Assembly (NCBI RefSeq): GCF_014649775.1
Contig: NZ_BMTR01000010.1
Location: forward strand, 282,888 to 346,887
Length of the DNA stretch: 64,000 bases
From: Streptomyces longisporoflavus
GTDB taxonomy: Bacteria > Actinomycetota > Actinomycetes > Streptomycetales > Streptomycetaceae
Reading direction: 5' to 3'
In this document: one piece after another, positions 40,688 through 49,179 of the stretch
Position numbering within the stretch: the stretch's first letter is position 1
How the letters are laid out: every line of letters starts with the position of its first letter
The notes under the pieces: model-generated
What the model was told of the DNA's origin: nothing
The model's input: only the letters and a program-made list of their open reading frames with translations
Databases searched by the model: none
Position numbers and translations under genes: made by a program

Positions 40688-42535
40688 TTACGGGCGCCAG
40701 GCCGACAGCAGGCCCTCGTACAGTTCCGCGTCCGTGAGCTCGCGGGGGGTGGGGCCCGCGTGGAAGAACGCGGCGTTCTCCGCCTTCAGCTTGCGGAGGT
40801 AGTCGAAGCCCTTCGCGTCGTGCTCGCCGAACGCGACGAACTGGAAGAAGAGGGGGTGCTCGGCCGCGTCCGCGAGGGCCTGGTTGGCGGGGCCCTTCGC
40901 GTCCGGGGCGCCGTCCGTCTGGAACACGACGAGGGCGGGGCTGCCCTTGTGCTCCGACTTCTCGTAGTGGGACACGACCTCTTCGATCGCTACGTGGTAG
41001 CTGGTGCGGCCCATCCGGCCCGCCTCCGAGTGCAGCTCGTCGACACGGCCCTCGTGGCGGGGGAGCGTGAGGGTGCCGGTGCCGTCGATGTCGGTGGAGA
41101 AGAAGACGACGTGGACGGTGGCCTCGGGGTCCGTGTGGGCGGCCAGGGCCAGGACCTGCTCGCCCAGGCTCTGGGCGGAGCCGTCCTTGTAGTACGAGCG
41201 CATGGACCCGGAGCGGTCGAGCACGAGGTACACGGGGGCGCGGACGCCGGTGAGGCCCTTCTTCTGCAGGGCTGCGCCTGCGGCCTTGTACGCCGTGACG
41301 AGGCCGGGGGCGCGGTTCTTCAGCTTGGTGGGGGAGATTGCAGGCTTTTTGCTGGCGGGGGCGCCTTGTGCGTCTCCGGCGCGGGGGGTTTCCGGCTTGG
41401 CCGGTGCGGTGGGTGCTTCTGCTTCTTGATCGGCGCCCGGCGTTTCCGGCTCGGCCGGGGCGGTGGGTGCGTCTGCTTCTTGATCGGCGCGGGGCGTTTC
41501 TGGCTCGGCCGGGGCGGTGGGTGCTTCTGCTTCTTGATCGGCGCCCGGCGTTTCTGGCTCGGCCGGGGCGGTGGGTGCTTCTGCTTCTTGATCGGCGCCC
41601 GGCGTTTCCGGCTCCGCCGGGGGCGCGGATGCTTGCGCTGCTTCATCGGCGCCCGGCGTCGAGGGCTGTGCCCACCCGTCCCGCCCAGCGGGACGACTGC
41701 CCACAGCGGCGGGCGGCTCGTCCTGAGCGTCCTCGGGCGAGGTGGTGGCGGCGGCGGGCTCCTCGGCGGGGGTGGGGGCGTCCTGTGCGGGCCCGGGCGA
41801 GGACGTGGTGGCGGTGGGCTTCTCGGCTTCGGCTTCGGGTTCGGTTGCCGGGGCGGGCTCTGTGGGGGTGTGTTGTTGTGGGGATTCGTCCCGCTGGGCG
41901 ATGGGGGTCCCCCCGCTCGAACGGAGTTGAGAGTGGGGGAGGGTGGGCACAACTGACGGTTCCGTGTCAGCGGCGTCGGCAGTAGCCGGGTCGGGGGTGG
42001 CAGCCTCCGGCTCAGGCTCCGGGTCGGGGGTGGCGGGCTTGGGCTCGGGCTTCGGGGCGGCGGCCTCCGGCTCAGGTTCCGACTCCGGGGTGGCGGGCTC
42101 GGGCTTCGGGGTCGCAGCCTCCGGCTCAGCTTCCGGCTTCGGGGCCGCGGGCTCCGGGGAGCGTTCCGGGGAGGAGAGGTCCGGTTCGGGGGAAGGGGAC
42201 GGGACCGTGACGCGGTCGCGGTCGAACGCCGCGGCGACAAGATCGTCCACCGCCGAAGGCGAGGGCTCGGACGCCGGCCCCGGCACAACCGGCTTGGACT
42301 CAGCCACCGGAGGCACCCGCTCGGACGACGGCCCCGGCACCTTCGCGGAGCCGGAGGAGGAGGGGGAGCCGGAGGCAGAGGGGGAGGCGGTAGCGGCGGC
42401 CTCCGGGGTCTCCCCGTTCTCCGGGGGCCCCGAGGCCTCCGCCGTCTCCGGGGCCACCGCCTCAGGCTCCGAAGCCTGGCCCCCCTTGCGTGACGACCGT
42501 CCGAACGCGTTCCGCAGGACACTCAGAATGCCCAT
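40688..42535 (-). CDS. VWA-domain protein with long repetitive Pro/Glu/Ala linker
   Basis: 615 residues from ATG 42535 (MGILSVLRNAFGRSSRKGG). The N-terminal 400 residues are low-complexity Glu/Pro/Ala, including four 54-bp (18-residue) tandem units at 41392-41607 coding PAEPETPGADQEAEAPTA. The C-terminal vWFA/TerY-like domain (about 430-610) has the MIDAS motif DRSGSM (LVLDRSGSMRSYY) and FQTDGAPDAKGPAN. TerD/TerY-type VWA proteins bind metals in stress or phage-response pathways; this is inference from the fold. Confidence 0.85.
   Translation of the reverse strand: MGILSVLRNAFGRSSRKGGQASEPEAVAPETAEASGPPENGETPEAAATASPSASGSPSSSGSAKVPGPSSERVPPVAESKPVVPGPASEPSPSAVDDLVAAAFDRDRVTVPSPSPEPDLSSPERSPEPAAPKPEAEPEAATPKPEPATPESEPEPEAAAPKPEPKPATPDPEPEPEAATPDPATADAADTEPSVVPTLPHSQLRSSGGTPIAQRDESPQQHTPTEPAPATEPEAEAEKPTATTSSPGPAQDAPTPAEEPAAATTSPEDAQDEPPAAVGSRPAGRDGWAQPSTPGADEAAQASAPPAEPETPGADQEAEAPTAPAEPETPGADQEAEAPTAPAEPETPRADQEADAPTAPAEPETPGADQEAEAPTAPAKPETPRAGDAQGAPASKKPAISPTKLKNRAPGLVTAYKAAGAALQKKGLTGVRAPVYLVLDRSGSMRSYYKDGSAQSLGEQVLALAAHTDPEATVHVVFFSTDIDGTGTLTLPRHEGRVDELHSEAGRMGRTSYHVAIEEVVSHYEKSEHKGSPALVVFQTDGAPDAKGPANQALADAAEHPLFFQFVAFGEHDAKGFDYLRKLKAENAAFFHAGPTPRELTDAELYEGLLSAWRP
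41392..41607 (-). repeat. Four 54-bp in-frame tandem repeats in VWA gene
   Basis: Units start at 41392, 41446, 41500 and 41554 with at most a few mismatches. Each codes 18 residues. The near identity at DNA level (including silent positions) suggests recent expansion. Confidence 0.9.
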
Positions 42536-42698
42536 GGGTGCACCCCTTCGCGTGAGTTGATTCCCGATAACCCCTGGCCAGGGCGGACACGTAAGGTTAG
42601 CCGCCGCAATAGGCGATCTTGGTGAGGGTCGCCCAACCGTCACCCTCGCCGCGCACCCGCACATCCCCCGCACGCCAACTGCCCGTTGTGCGCCCTCG

Positions 42699-42720
42699 GT
42701 TCACCTGCCGTTCATTCTCA
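42699..42720 (+). promoter_or_regulatory. PHO box (PhoP binding site)
   Basis: Two 11-bp direct repeats, GTTCACCTGCC (42699-42709) and GTTCATTCTCA (42710-42720), match the Streptomyces PhoP direct-repeat consensus G(G/T)TCAYYYR(G/C)G at the key TTCA core. It lies 92 bp upstream of the phosphatase start GTG. Confidence 0.8.
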
Positions 42721-42812
42721 GGCCGTCGCCCTGCCGACCTCCGCGCCTAGCGTCACGGCGGAATCAAGCCACGCCCGAGCCAGGCCGTGCAACGCCACAC
42801 AACGGAGGAACC

Positions 42813-44903
42813 GTGCGCAAGCTGCTGCCGATCATCACCTCGCACCAGGGGAGCGGCAACCGTTCCGCTCTGACCTGCCGGTTCCGTTGTGGTGATGCCT
42901 GCTTCCACGAGGTGCCCAACACCAGCGACAACGAGTACGTCGGCGACGTCATAGCGGGCGCGCTCAGCCGCCGCTCGATGATGCGGGCCGCCGCGGTCGT
43001 GACCGTGGCGACCGCCGCGGGCAGCGCCGTCGTCGCGGGCCCGGCCGCCCCGGAGGCCGCCGCCGCGCCGCAGAAATCGGCGTCGCACAAGAGCAAAAAG
43101 GGGGCGCGCGGGCTCCGCTTCACGCCCGTCGCGCCCAACACCGCCGACACCGTCACCGTCCCGGACGGCTACGCCCAGAACGTCGTCATCCGCTGGGGCG
43201 AGCCCATCCTCCGCGGCGCCCCCGCCTTCGACCCGGCCAAGCAGACCGCGAAGGCGCAGGCAGGACAGTTCGGCTACAACAACGACTTCCTGAGCCTTCT
43301 GCCGCTGCCCCGTGAGCGCGGGCGCCAGGTCCTCGTGGCCAACCACGAGTACACCGACGAGATCCTGATGTTCAAGGGGTACGACGCCGAGAAGCCGACC
43401 CGCGAGCAGGTCGAGATCGCCTGGGCCGCCCACGGCCTCTCTGTCGTGGTCGTCGAGGAGGAGCGCAGGAGCGGCAAGCTGACCGCCGTCAGCCGCCACC
43501 AGCTCAACCGCCGCCTCACCGCCACCAGCGAGTTCCGGCTCACCGGACCCGCCGCGGGCAGCGAGTACGTCCGCACGAAGGCCGACCCGCGCGGCACCAA
43601 GGTCCTGGGCACGCTCAACAACTGCGCCGGCGGCACCACCCCGTGGGGCACGACCCTGCACGGCGAGGAGAACTTCAACCAGTACTTCGCCAACGCGGAG
43701 AAGGTCACCGAGCCCACCGCCGCCGCCCGCCTCAAGCGCTACGGCGTCATCGGCGCCGCCTCCGAGCGCAAGTGGGAGCGGTTCGACGACCGCTTCGACC
43801 TCGCCAAGGAGCCCAACGAGGCCAACCGCTTCGGCTGGGTCGTCGAACTCGATCCGTACGACCCCGACTCGACCCCGCGCAAGCGCACCGCGCTCGGCCG
43901 CTTCAAGCACGAGGCCGCGCAGCCGCGCCTCACGCGCGACGGCCGCCCCGTGGTCTACATGGGCGACGACGAGAAGTTCGACTACTTCTACAAGTTCGTC
44001 AGCAGCAAGCGCGTCGCCAAGGGGAAGTCGCGGGCCGCGCACGAGCACAACCTCACGCTGCTCGACGAGGGCACGCTGTACGTCGCCAAGCTGACCGGCG
44101 ACTCCCCGGCGGCCGACATCGACGGCACCGGCAAGCTGCCCGCCGACGGTGAGTTCGACGGCAGCGGCGTCTGGATCCCGCTCGCCACCGCGGGCCCCAA
44201 GGGTCACGCCGTCTCGCACGTCGAGGGCATGACCGCCGAGGAGGTGTACGTCTTCACGCGCCAGGCCGGTGACAAGGTCGGCGCCACGAAGATGGACCGC
44301 CCCGAGGACGTCGAGCCGTCGCCGCACACCGGCAAGGTCTATGTCGCGCTCACGAACAACTCCGACCGCGGCAAGGCGGGCAAGGCCGGAGCCGACGAGG
44401 CCAACCCGCGCAACCTCAACAAGCACGGCCAGGTCCTTGAGCTGACCGAGCGCCTGGGCCGGGCCGAGTCGACGTCCTTCGCCTGGTCGCTCTTCCTCGT
44501 CGCGGGCGACCCCGAGGACCCGGCCACGTACTTCGCGGGCTTCCCGAAGGACAAGGTCAGCCCGATCTCATGCCCCGACAACGTCGCCTTCGACCCGCAC
44601 GGCAACCTGTGGCTCTCGACGGACGGCAACCAACTCGGTTCGCACGACGGCCTGTTCGGTGTCGCCACCAGGGGTGAGCGGCGCGGCGAGCTCAAGCAGT
44701 TCCTGACCATGCCGAACGGCGCGGAGACCTGCGGCCCGATCATCCAGGACAACCGCGTGCTCGTCTCCGTGCAGCACCCCGGCGAGATCGACGGCGCGTC
44801 GGTCGAGAAGCCGGCGAGCGCGTGGCCCGACGGCCCCGGCAAGATCGTCCGGCCGTCGGTCGTGTCCGTCTGGCGCAAGGACGGCCGCGACATCGGCGTC
44901 TGA
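42813..44903 (+). CDS. Tat-exported PhoX-family alkaline phosphatase
   Basis: Secreted Ca2+-dependent phosphatase, 696 residues from GTG 42813 (ACGGAGGAA). About 50 residues precede a twin-arginine signal (SRRSMMRAAAVVTVATAAG). PhoX blocks: FGYNNDFLSLLP, VANHEYTD, NCAGGTTPWGTTLHGEENF, YMGDDEKFDYFYKFVS, MDRPEDVEPSPHTGKVYVALTNN and FDPHGNLWLSTDGNQLG. The Pho-box upstream suggests induction when phosphate is low. A hairpin (44919-44947) follows. Confidence 0.92.
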   Translation: MRKLLPIITSHQGSGNRSALTCRFRCGDACFHEVPNTSDNEYVGDVIAGALSRRSMMRAAAVVTVATAAGSAVVAGPAAPEAAAAPQKSASHKSKKGARGLRFTPVAPNTADTVTVPDGYAQNVVIRWGEPILRGAPAFDPAKQTAKAQAGQFGYNNDFLSLLPLPRERGRQVLVANHEYTDEILMFKGYDAEKPTREQVEIAWAAHGLSVVVVEEERRSGKLTAVSRHQLNRRLTATSEFRLTGPAAGSEYVRTKADPRGTKVLGTLNNCAGGTTPWGTTLHGEENFNQYFANAEKVTEPTAAARLKRYGVIGAASERKWERFDDRFDLAKEPNEANRFGWVVELDPYDPDSTPRKRTALGRFKHEAAQPRLTRDGRPVVYMGDDEKFDYFYKFVSSKRVAKGKSRAAHEHNLTLLDEGTLYVAKLTGDSPAADIDGTGKLPADGEFDGSGVWIPLATAGPKGHAVSHVEGMTAEEVYVFTRQAGDKVGATKMDRPEDVEPSPHTGKVYVALTNNSDRGKAGKAGADEANPRNLNKHGQVLELTERLGRAESTSFAWSLFLVAGDPEDPATYFAGFPKDKVSPISCPDNVAFDPHGNLWLSTDGNQLGSHDGLFGVATRGERRGELKQFLTMPNGAETCGPIIQDNRVLVSVQHPGEIDGASVEKPASAWPDGPGKIVRPSVVSVWRKDGRDIGV

Positions 44904-44918
44904 GGGCGGGACACAGGC

Positions 44919-44947
44919 GGGGCGCCCCTCTTCGCGGGGGGTGCCCC
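44919..44947 (+). terminator. Hairpin after PhoX gene
   Basis: GGGGCGCCCC (44919-44928) pairs with GGGGTGCCCC (44938-44947, one G-T pair) and lies 16 bp after the stop. CCCCGTCGTCG repeats follow. Confidence 0.65.
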
Positions 44948-45036
44948 GTCGTCGTCGGGTGCCCCGTCGTCGTCGTACCGCCGCTTCCGTGAGGCCAGTC
45001 GCACCGCTCGCGGCGGTACTGTGCGCGGCGCCGGGA

Positions 45037-45978
45037 TCAGGCCGCCGCCGTCCGGCCCGCGAGCCACGCCCGGTACGCGGGTGACTGCCGTGCCGCCTCC
45101 CAGTACGAGGCCTCCAGATCCCCGTAGACCGCGTCGAGCTCGCCTTCCGTACGGGCCGCCACCAGCAGCCGTACGCCGAGCGGATCGCCGTGCAGCGGAC
45201 GGACCACCATGTCGGGGCGGGCGTGCGAGGTGGGCTGGCAGACCGTGACGACCTCGCCGGTGGCGACCAGGGACGCCGCGGTGAGGTAGTCGCCGTGCAG
45301 CACGCGCGGGCTGAGCCCGGCCTCGCGGAGCACCCGGAGCAGGCCGTCCCACTCGCCGTCCACGGTCGGGTCCACCATCCACCGGTCGGCGGCGAGGTCG
45401 GTGAGACGGACGACGGGCTGCGCCGCCGCCGGGTGATCGGCGGCGAGGAAGACGAACTGCGGCTCACGCTCGACCAGGACCCGCCGCCGCAGCCCTTCCG
45501 GCATCCGCAGCGGACTCCCCTCCACCTCGTGCACGAACGCCACGTCGAGCTGCCCGCCCGCGACCATGCGGAGCAGCGCGTTCGCGGAGACGTCCATCTG
45601 GAGCGAGGTCTCGGTGGTGGCGGGCAGCCGCACGCGCAGCCGGCGCAGCCAGCCCGGTATGGCACGGCTCGCCGTGGAGCCGATGCGCAGCTGCGGGCCC
45701 TCGGCGGCGTGGGCGGCGGCTGCCTTGGTCTCGCTGATCAGCGCCCGCATCTCGCTGACCAGGGGGCGGGCGCGGCTGAGGGTGATGCGGCCGAGCGGTG
45801 TCGGGCGGCAGCCGGTGCGCTCGCGGGCGAAGAGCTGGCCGCCGATCTCCTGCTCGATGCGGCGCAGCTGGGTCGTCAACGAGGGCTGGCTCATGCCGAG
45901 TTGACGTGCCGCCTTGTGCAGACTGCCGGTGTCGGCGATGGCGCACAGCGCGCGGAGGTGTCTCACCTCGAGCTCCAT
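45037..45978 (-). CDS. LysR-family activator of snapalysin (SnpR-like)
   Basis: 313 residues. N-terminal winged HTH (MELEVRHLRALCAIADTGSLHKAARQLGMSQPSLTTQLRRIEQEIGG, about 1-47) with LysR effector domain. Divergent to the snapalysin gene 220 bp away; this arrangement is the known snpR-snpA pair of Streptomyces. It should bind the T-N11-A site at 46086-46108 and activate protease transcription. Confidence 0.92.
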   Translation of the reverse strand: MELEVRHLRALCAIADTGSLHKAARQLGMSQPSLTTQLRRIEQEIGGQLFARERTGCRPTPLGRITLSRARPLVSEMRALISETKAAAAHAAEGPQLRIGSTASRAIPGWLRRLRVRLPATTETSLQMDVSANALLRMVAGGQLDVAFVHEVEGSPLRMPEGLRRRVLVEREPQFVFLAADHPAAAQPVVRLTDLAADRWMVDPTVDGEWDGLLRVLREAGLSPRVLHGDYLTAASLVATGEVVTVCQPTSHARPDMVVRPLHGDPLGVRLLVAARTEGELDAVYGDLEASYWEAARQSPAYRAWLAGRTAAA

Positions 45979-46085
45979 GGCTGTGAGCGTAGAGCGGCGA
46001 CGGGCGCCGCACCAGACTCACAAACCCCACGTGAACCACCTGAGTTGGGCATGCGGCGAAGAGCGCGGAAGGTTGGCGGGCGGAG

Positions 46086-46108
46086 GGTGATAGCCCCGCG
46101 CTATCGCC
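46086..46108. promoter_or_regulatory. LysR-type binding site upstream of snapalysin gene
   Basis: Inverted repeat GGTGATAGC (46086-46094) and GCTATCGCC (46100-46108) contains ATAG-N7-CTAT, i.e. the LysR T-N11-A pattern. It lies about 90 bp upstream of the snpA ATG. Confidence 0.7.
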
Positions 46109-46198
46109 ACTTGCCATCATCCCCGGACGCCCCGGGCTCCCCGACACTCCCGGTACCGAACCGTTCACCTTTCACGGAACGAGTAGGGAGCCCCCCAC

Positions 46199-46864
46199 AT
46201 GAGCAAGCGTTACCTGTCCGCCGCAGCCGTCCTCGGCCTCGCCGCCGCCGGCCTCGGCACGACCACCGCGACGGCCGCGACCCCCACCGCGCCGTCCACC
46301 ACCGCCACGTACGCCAACTACGCGGGGTCCGGCGAGGAGGCCGCGGCCAACAAGGCGTTCTTCGACGCCGTCCTGAAGTCGGTCGCCGAGAAGCGCGCCG
46401 CCAACCCCGGCACGAAGCAGGTCACGGTGGTGTACGACGCCTCCGGTGCCCCGACCTTCGCGCAGCAGATAGCCAGCAGTACCTCCATCTGGAACAGCGC
46501 CGTCTCCAACGTGAAGCTCCAGGCGGGCAGCAGCGGTGCGAACTTCGAGTACCGCGAGGGCAACGACCCGCGTGGCTCGTACGCGAGCACGGACGGCCAC
46601 GGCAGCGGGTACATCTTCCTGGACTACGCGCAGAACGAGCAGTACGACTCGACACGTGTGACGGCGCACGAGACGGGCCACGTACTCGGCCTTCCCGACC
46701 ACTACGAGGGGCCGTGCAGCGAGCTGATGTCGGGCGGCGGCCCCGGCACCTCGTGCACCAACTCGCAGCCGGACGCGAACGAGCGGGCCAAGGTGGACCA
46801 GCTGTGGGCCAACGGACTCGCGAAGGCGCTGGACAAGCTGGACAGAATGGAGAAGGTCGGCTGA
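46199..46864 (+). CDS. snpA: Snapalysin (small neutral metalloprotease, family M7)
   Basis: Secreted zinc protease, 221 residues. Signal peptide (SKRYLSAAAVLGLAAAGL, Ala-rich cleavage near 27), short propeptide and mature domain with HETGHVLGLPDH (about 158-169), the HExxHxxGxxD zinc site of M7. Cysteines GPCSELM and TSCTN probably form the one disulfide. AGTAGGGAG lies nine bases before ATG 46199. Regulated by the divergent LysR. Confidence 0.95.
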   Translation: MSKRYLSAAAVLGLAAAGLGTTTATAATPTAPSTTATYANYAGSGEEAAANKAFFDAVLKSVAEKRAANPGTKQVTVVYDASGAPTFAQQIASSTSIWNSAVSNVKLQAGSSGANFEYREGNDPRGSYASTDGHGSGYIFLDYAQNEQYDSTRVTAHETGHVLGLPDHYEGPCSELMSGGGPGTSCTNSQPDANERAKVDQLWANGLAKALDKLDRMEKVG

Positions 46865-46916
46865 TCTCCGGCTCGGGCTCCGGCCCTTCGCCATCAGTCA
46901 TCAGTCATCAGTAGTT

Positions 46917-46959
46917 ACTGTGCCCATCAGCGCGCTCGCTCGGCGCTGATGGGCACAGT
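46917..46959. terminator. Bidirectional terminator
   Basis: A perfect 17-bp stem (46917-46933 with 46943-46959; ACTGTGCCCATCAGCGC) has a 9-nt loop between convergent snpA and membrane-protein genes. Confidence 0.88.
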
Positions 46960-46982
46960 GCCGCACGCGGCTACGGCTACGG

Positions 46983-47387
46983 CTACGACTTCTCGTGCGT
47001 GTAGTACCGGTAGAACATCACCGCGAACACCCCGGCCGCCACCGCGAGCGCCATGCCCACGGACCGCAGGACGGTCGCGTCGGTCAGGCTGTACAGATAA
47101 CCGAACGCGATTCCGGCGAAGGCCGCCCAGGCAGCCGCCCGCAGCTCGCGCGGCAGACCGGGCGCGATCATGCGCAGGCCCATGAAGACCGCGGCGACGA
47201 CGACCGCGCAGACGATGCCGTGCAGGACGTTGCCGCCGGTGATGGGACCCGCGTCGCGCGAGATCGCCGCGGCCCAGTAGCCGTAGACGAGGCCGAGGAG
47301 CACGGCGGCCGTCCCGATCCTCGTGACGGCGGAGCCGCCGAACACGTGCGGTATCGCTGCTGATGAGGTGGGTGCCACATGAGCCAT
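46983..47387 (-). CDS. Four-helix membrane protein, unknown function
   Basis: 134 residues from ATG 47387 (GGAGG 8 bases upstream). Four hydrophobic segments: about 29-46, 55-74, 85-100 and 107-125 (RSVGMALAVAAGVFAVMFYRYY). Ends THEKS. No recognised domain. Confidence 0.75.
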   Translation of the reverse strand: MAHVAPTSSAAIPHVFGGSAVTRIGTAAVLLGLVYGYWAAAISRDAGPITGGNVLHGIVCAVVVAAVFMGLRMIAPGLPRELRAAAWAAFAGIAFGYLYSLTDATVLRSVGMALAVAAGVFAVMFYRYYTHEKS

Positions 47388-47425
47388 GACGGTTCCTCCA
47401 GACACTTTCGCCCCCGGACTTCAGT

Positions 47426-47977
47426 TCAGTGGTGGCGGTTGTGGCCGCCCTGGCAGGTGTCCCAGCACGGCTTGTACTCCTGGCACGGGTCCGACGACGC
47501 GCAACCCGGCACGTGCTGCCCGCCGACATCCACGTACGCGGCGCTTGCCCAGCCCCGCACTCCGCCCAGCCAGTACCAGGTCGTATCGCCCCAGACGCTC
47601 GAACCCCGCGTCCGGCACTCCACGCGGTCCTGGCTCTCCGCGGGGAGCTTCGCGACGATCGGGGCGCCGGTGGAGGGCGCGTCCCGGATCTTCAGGTCGT
47701 GGGGAGCGACGATCGTCCCCCAGATGACCTCTTGATCGTTGTGCGCGGGCTGCGCGGGCTGCGCGGGCTGCGCGGGCTGCGCGGGCTGCGCGGGCTGCGC
47801 GGGCTGCGCGGGCTGCGCGGGCTGCGCGGGCTGCGCGGGCTGCGCGGGATACGTGGGTGGCGCCGCGGCTGACGCCGGGGCGGTGCCTCCGAGGGACAGG
47901 GCGCCCGCGGTCAGGAGCGCGGTGGCGAGACTTCCCAGGGCGGCCCGTGTCTTGGTCCGGGCCGGAGTGGTCCGCAT
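47426..47977 (-). CDS. Secreted SH3-like protein with (PAQ)n repeat
   Basis: 183 residues from ATG 47977 (GAGGAGG upstream). Signal peptide (RTKTRAALGSLATALLTAGALSL, Ala-Ser-Ala cleavage about 38). A run of eleven PAQ triplets (about 43-77) is coded by a pure 9-bp repeat. The remainder resembles a bacterial SH3b domain (DLKIRDAPSTGAPIVAKLPAESQDRVECRT ... TWYWLGGVRGWASAAYVDV) with a Cys-rich tail ending GGHNRHH. Likely cell-wall associated; no enzyme domain. Confidence 0.8.
   Translation of the reverse strand: MRTTPARTKTRAALGSLATALLTAGALSLGGTAPASAAAPPTYPAQPAQPAQPAQPAQPAQPAQPAQPAQPAQPAQPAHNDQEVIWGTIVAPHDLKIRDAPSTGAPIVAKLPAESQDRVECRTRGSSVWGDTTWYWLGGVRGWASAAYVDVGGQHVPGCASSDPCQEYKPCWDTCQGGHNRHH
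47742..47848 (-). repeat. 9-bp tandem repeat (PAQ coding)
   Basis: GGGCTGCGC repeated about eleven to twelve times with no mismatches. This purity makes replication slippage likely. Confidence 0.9.
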
Positions 47978-48037
47978 GATCGACCTCCTCTTTCCCCCAT
48001 CCCCCTCCACCCCTCCTCCTCACATCCAGCAAACACC

Positions 48038-48051
48038 CGTTCGGGCGAACG
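48038..48051. promoter_or_regulatory. Perfect palindrome upstream of ABC exporter
   Basis: CGTTCGGGCGAACG, 79 bp before the ABC ATPase ATG. A possible repressor operator; no adjacent regulator gene is seen. Confidence 0.4.
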
Positions 48052-48129
48052 CTCCACCGGACGATGAGTTTGCGCCCCGGGGACGGTCTGCCCTCGTAAC
48101 GGACCACTGACGTGGAGAGGGCGTACGAC

Positions 48130-49179
48130 ATGAACAGCGTGGCCATCGAGACCGCGGGCCTGGTGAAGACCTTCGGGGCGAACCGCGCCGTCGACGGCGT
48201 GGACCTCACCATCCCGGCCGGCACGGTCTACGGCCTGCTCGGGCCGAACGGCGCGGGCAAGACCACCACCGTGAAGATGCTCGCCACCCTGCTGCGCCCG
48301 GACGGCGGCGAGGCCCACGTCTTCGGCCACGACGTCGTGCGCGAGGCCGACGCCGTACGCAGCAGGGTCAGCCTGACCGGGCAGTACGCCTCGGTCGACG
48401 AGGACCTGACGGGCACCGAGAACCTGGTGCTCCTCGCCCGCCTCACCGGCCACGGCAAGAAGGCGGCGTACGGCCGGGCGGCACAGCTCCTCGACGCCTT
48501 CGGCCTGAGCGACGCCGCCGCCCGCCAGGTGAAGAACTACTCCGGCGGCATGCGCCGCCGCATCGACATCGCCGCATCCATCCTCAACACCCCTGAACTG
48601 CTCTTTCTCGACGAACCGACGACCGGCCTCGACCCGCGCAGCCGCAACCAGGTCTGGGACATCGTCCGCGCGGTCGTCGCGCACGGCACGACCGTCCTGC
48701 TGACCACGCAGTATCTGGACGAGGCCGACCACCTCGCGTCCCGCATCGCCGTCATCGACGACGGCAGGGTCATCGCCGAGGGCACCAAGGGCGAGCTGAA
48801 GGCATCGGTCGGCGCCGGCTCGGTGCACGTACGGCTCCGGGACGCGGGGCAGCGGGCGGACGCCGCGCAGGTGCTGCGCGTCGCGCTCGACGCGGAGGTC
48901 AAGACCGAAGCCGATCCGGTCGCCCTCACCGCCCGCGTAGGCAACGGCGAAGGCGGCGACAGCGGCGAGCGCGACGACAAGGGCGCCGCCGAGAAGGCCG
49001 CGCGCGCCCTGGCCGAACTGGCCCGCGCGGGAATCACCGTCGACAACTTCTCCCTGGGCCAGCCCAGCCTGGACGAGGTGTTCCTGGCCCTCACGGGCGC
49101 CCCCACCCATGACGCGAAGGACACGGCGCACGCCGCCGGGACAGCGCACGCCGCCGAGAAGGAAGAGGCGCAGGCATGA
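48130..49179 (+). CDS. ABC exporter ATP-binding protein, DrrA-like
   Basis: 349 residues from ATG 48130 (GGAGAGGG upstream). Walker A GPNGAGKTT (about 39-47), Q-loop GQYAS, signature YSGGMRRRIDIAAS, Walker B LLFLDEPTTGLDPRS and H-loop LLTTQYLDEADHLA. The C-terminal region with the daunorubicin-resistance-type AGITVDNFSLGQPSLDEVFLALTG places it in the DrrA family. Overlaps the permease start (ATGA), forming the two-gene exporter. Confidence 0.92.
   Translation: MNSVAIETAGLVKTFGANRAVDGVDLTIPAGTVYGLLGPNGAGKTTTVKMLATLLRPDGGEAHVFGHDVVREADAVRSRVSLTGQYASVDEDLTGTENLVLLARLTGHGKKAAYGRAAQLLDAFGLSDAAARQVKNYSGGMRRRIDIAASILNTPELLFLDEPTTGLDPRSRNQVWDIVRAVVAHGTTVLLTTQYLDEADHLASRIAVIDDGRVIAEGTKGELKASVGAGSVHVRLRDAGQRADAAQVLRVALDAEVKTEADPVALTARVGNGEGGDSGERDDKGAAEKAARALAELARAGITVDNFSLGQPSLDEVFLALTGAPTHDAKDTAHAAGTAHAAEKEEAQA

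Noticed and set aside
47739..48110. Plus-strand frame encoding a (CAG) amino-acid repeat (Cys-Ala-Gly)
   Set aside because: Mirror of the PAQ-coding repeat on the minus strand, which has a ribosome site and signal peptide.
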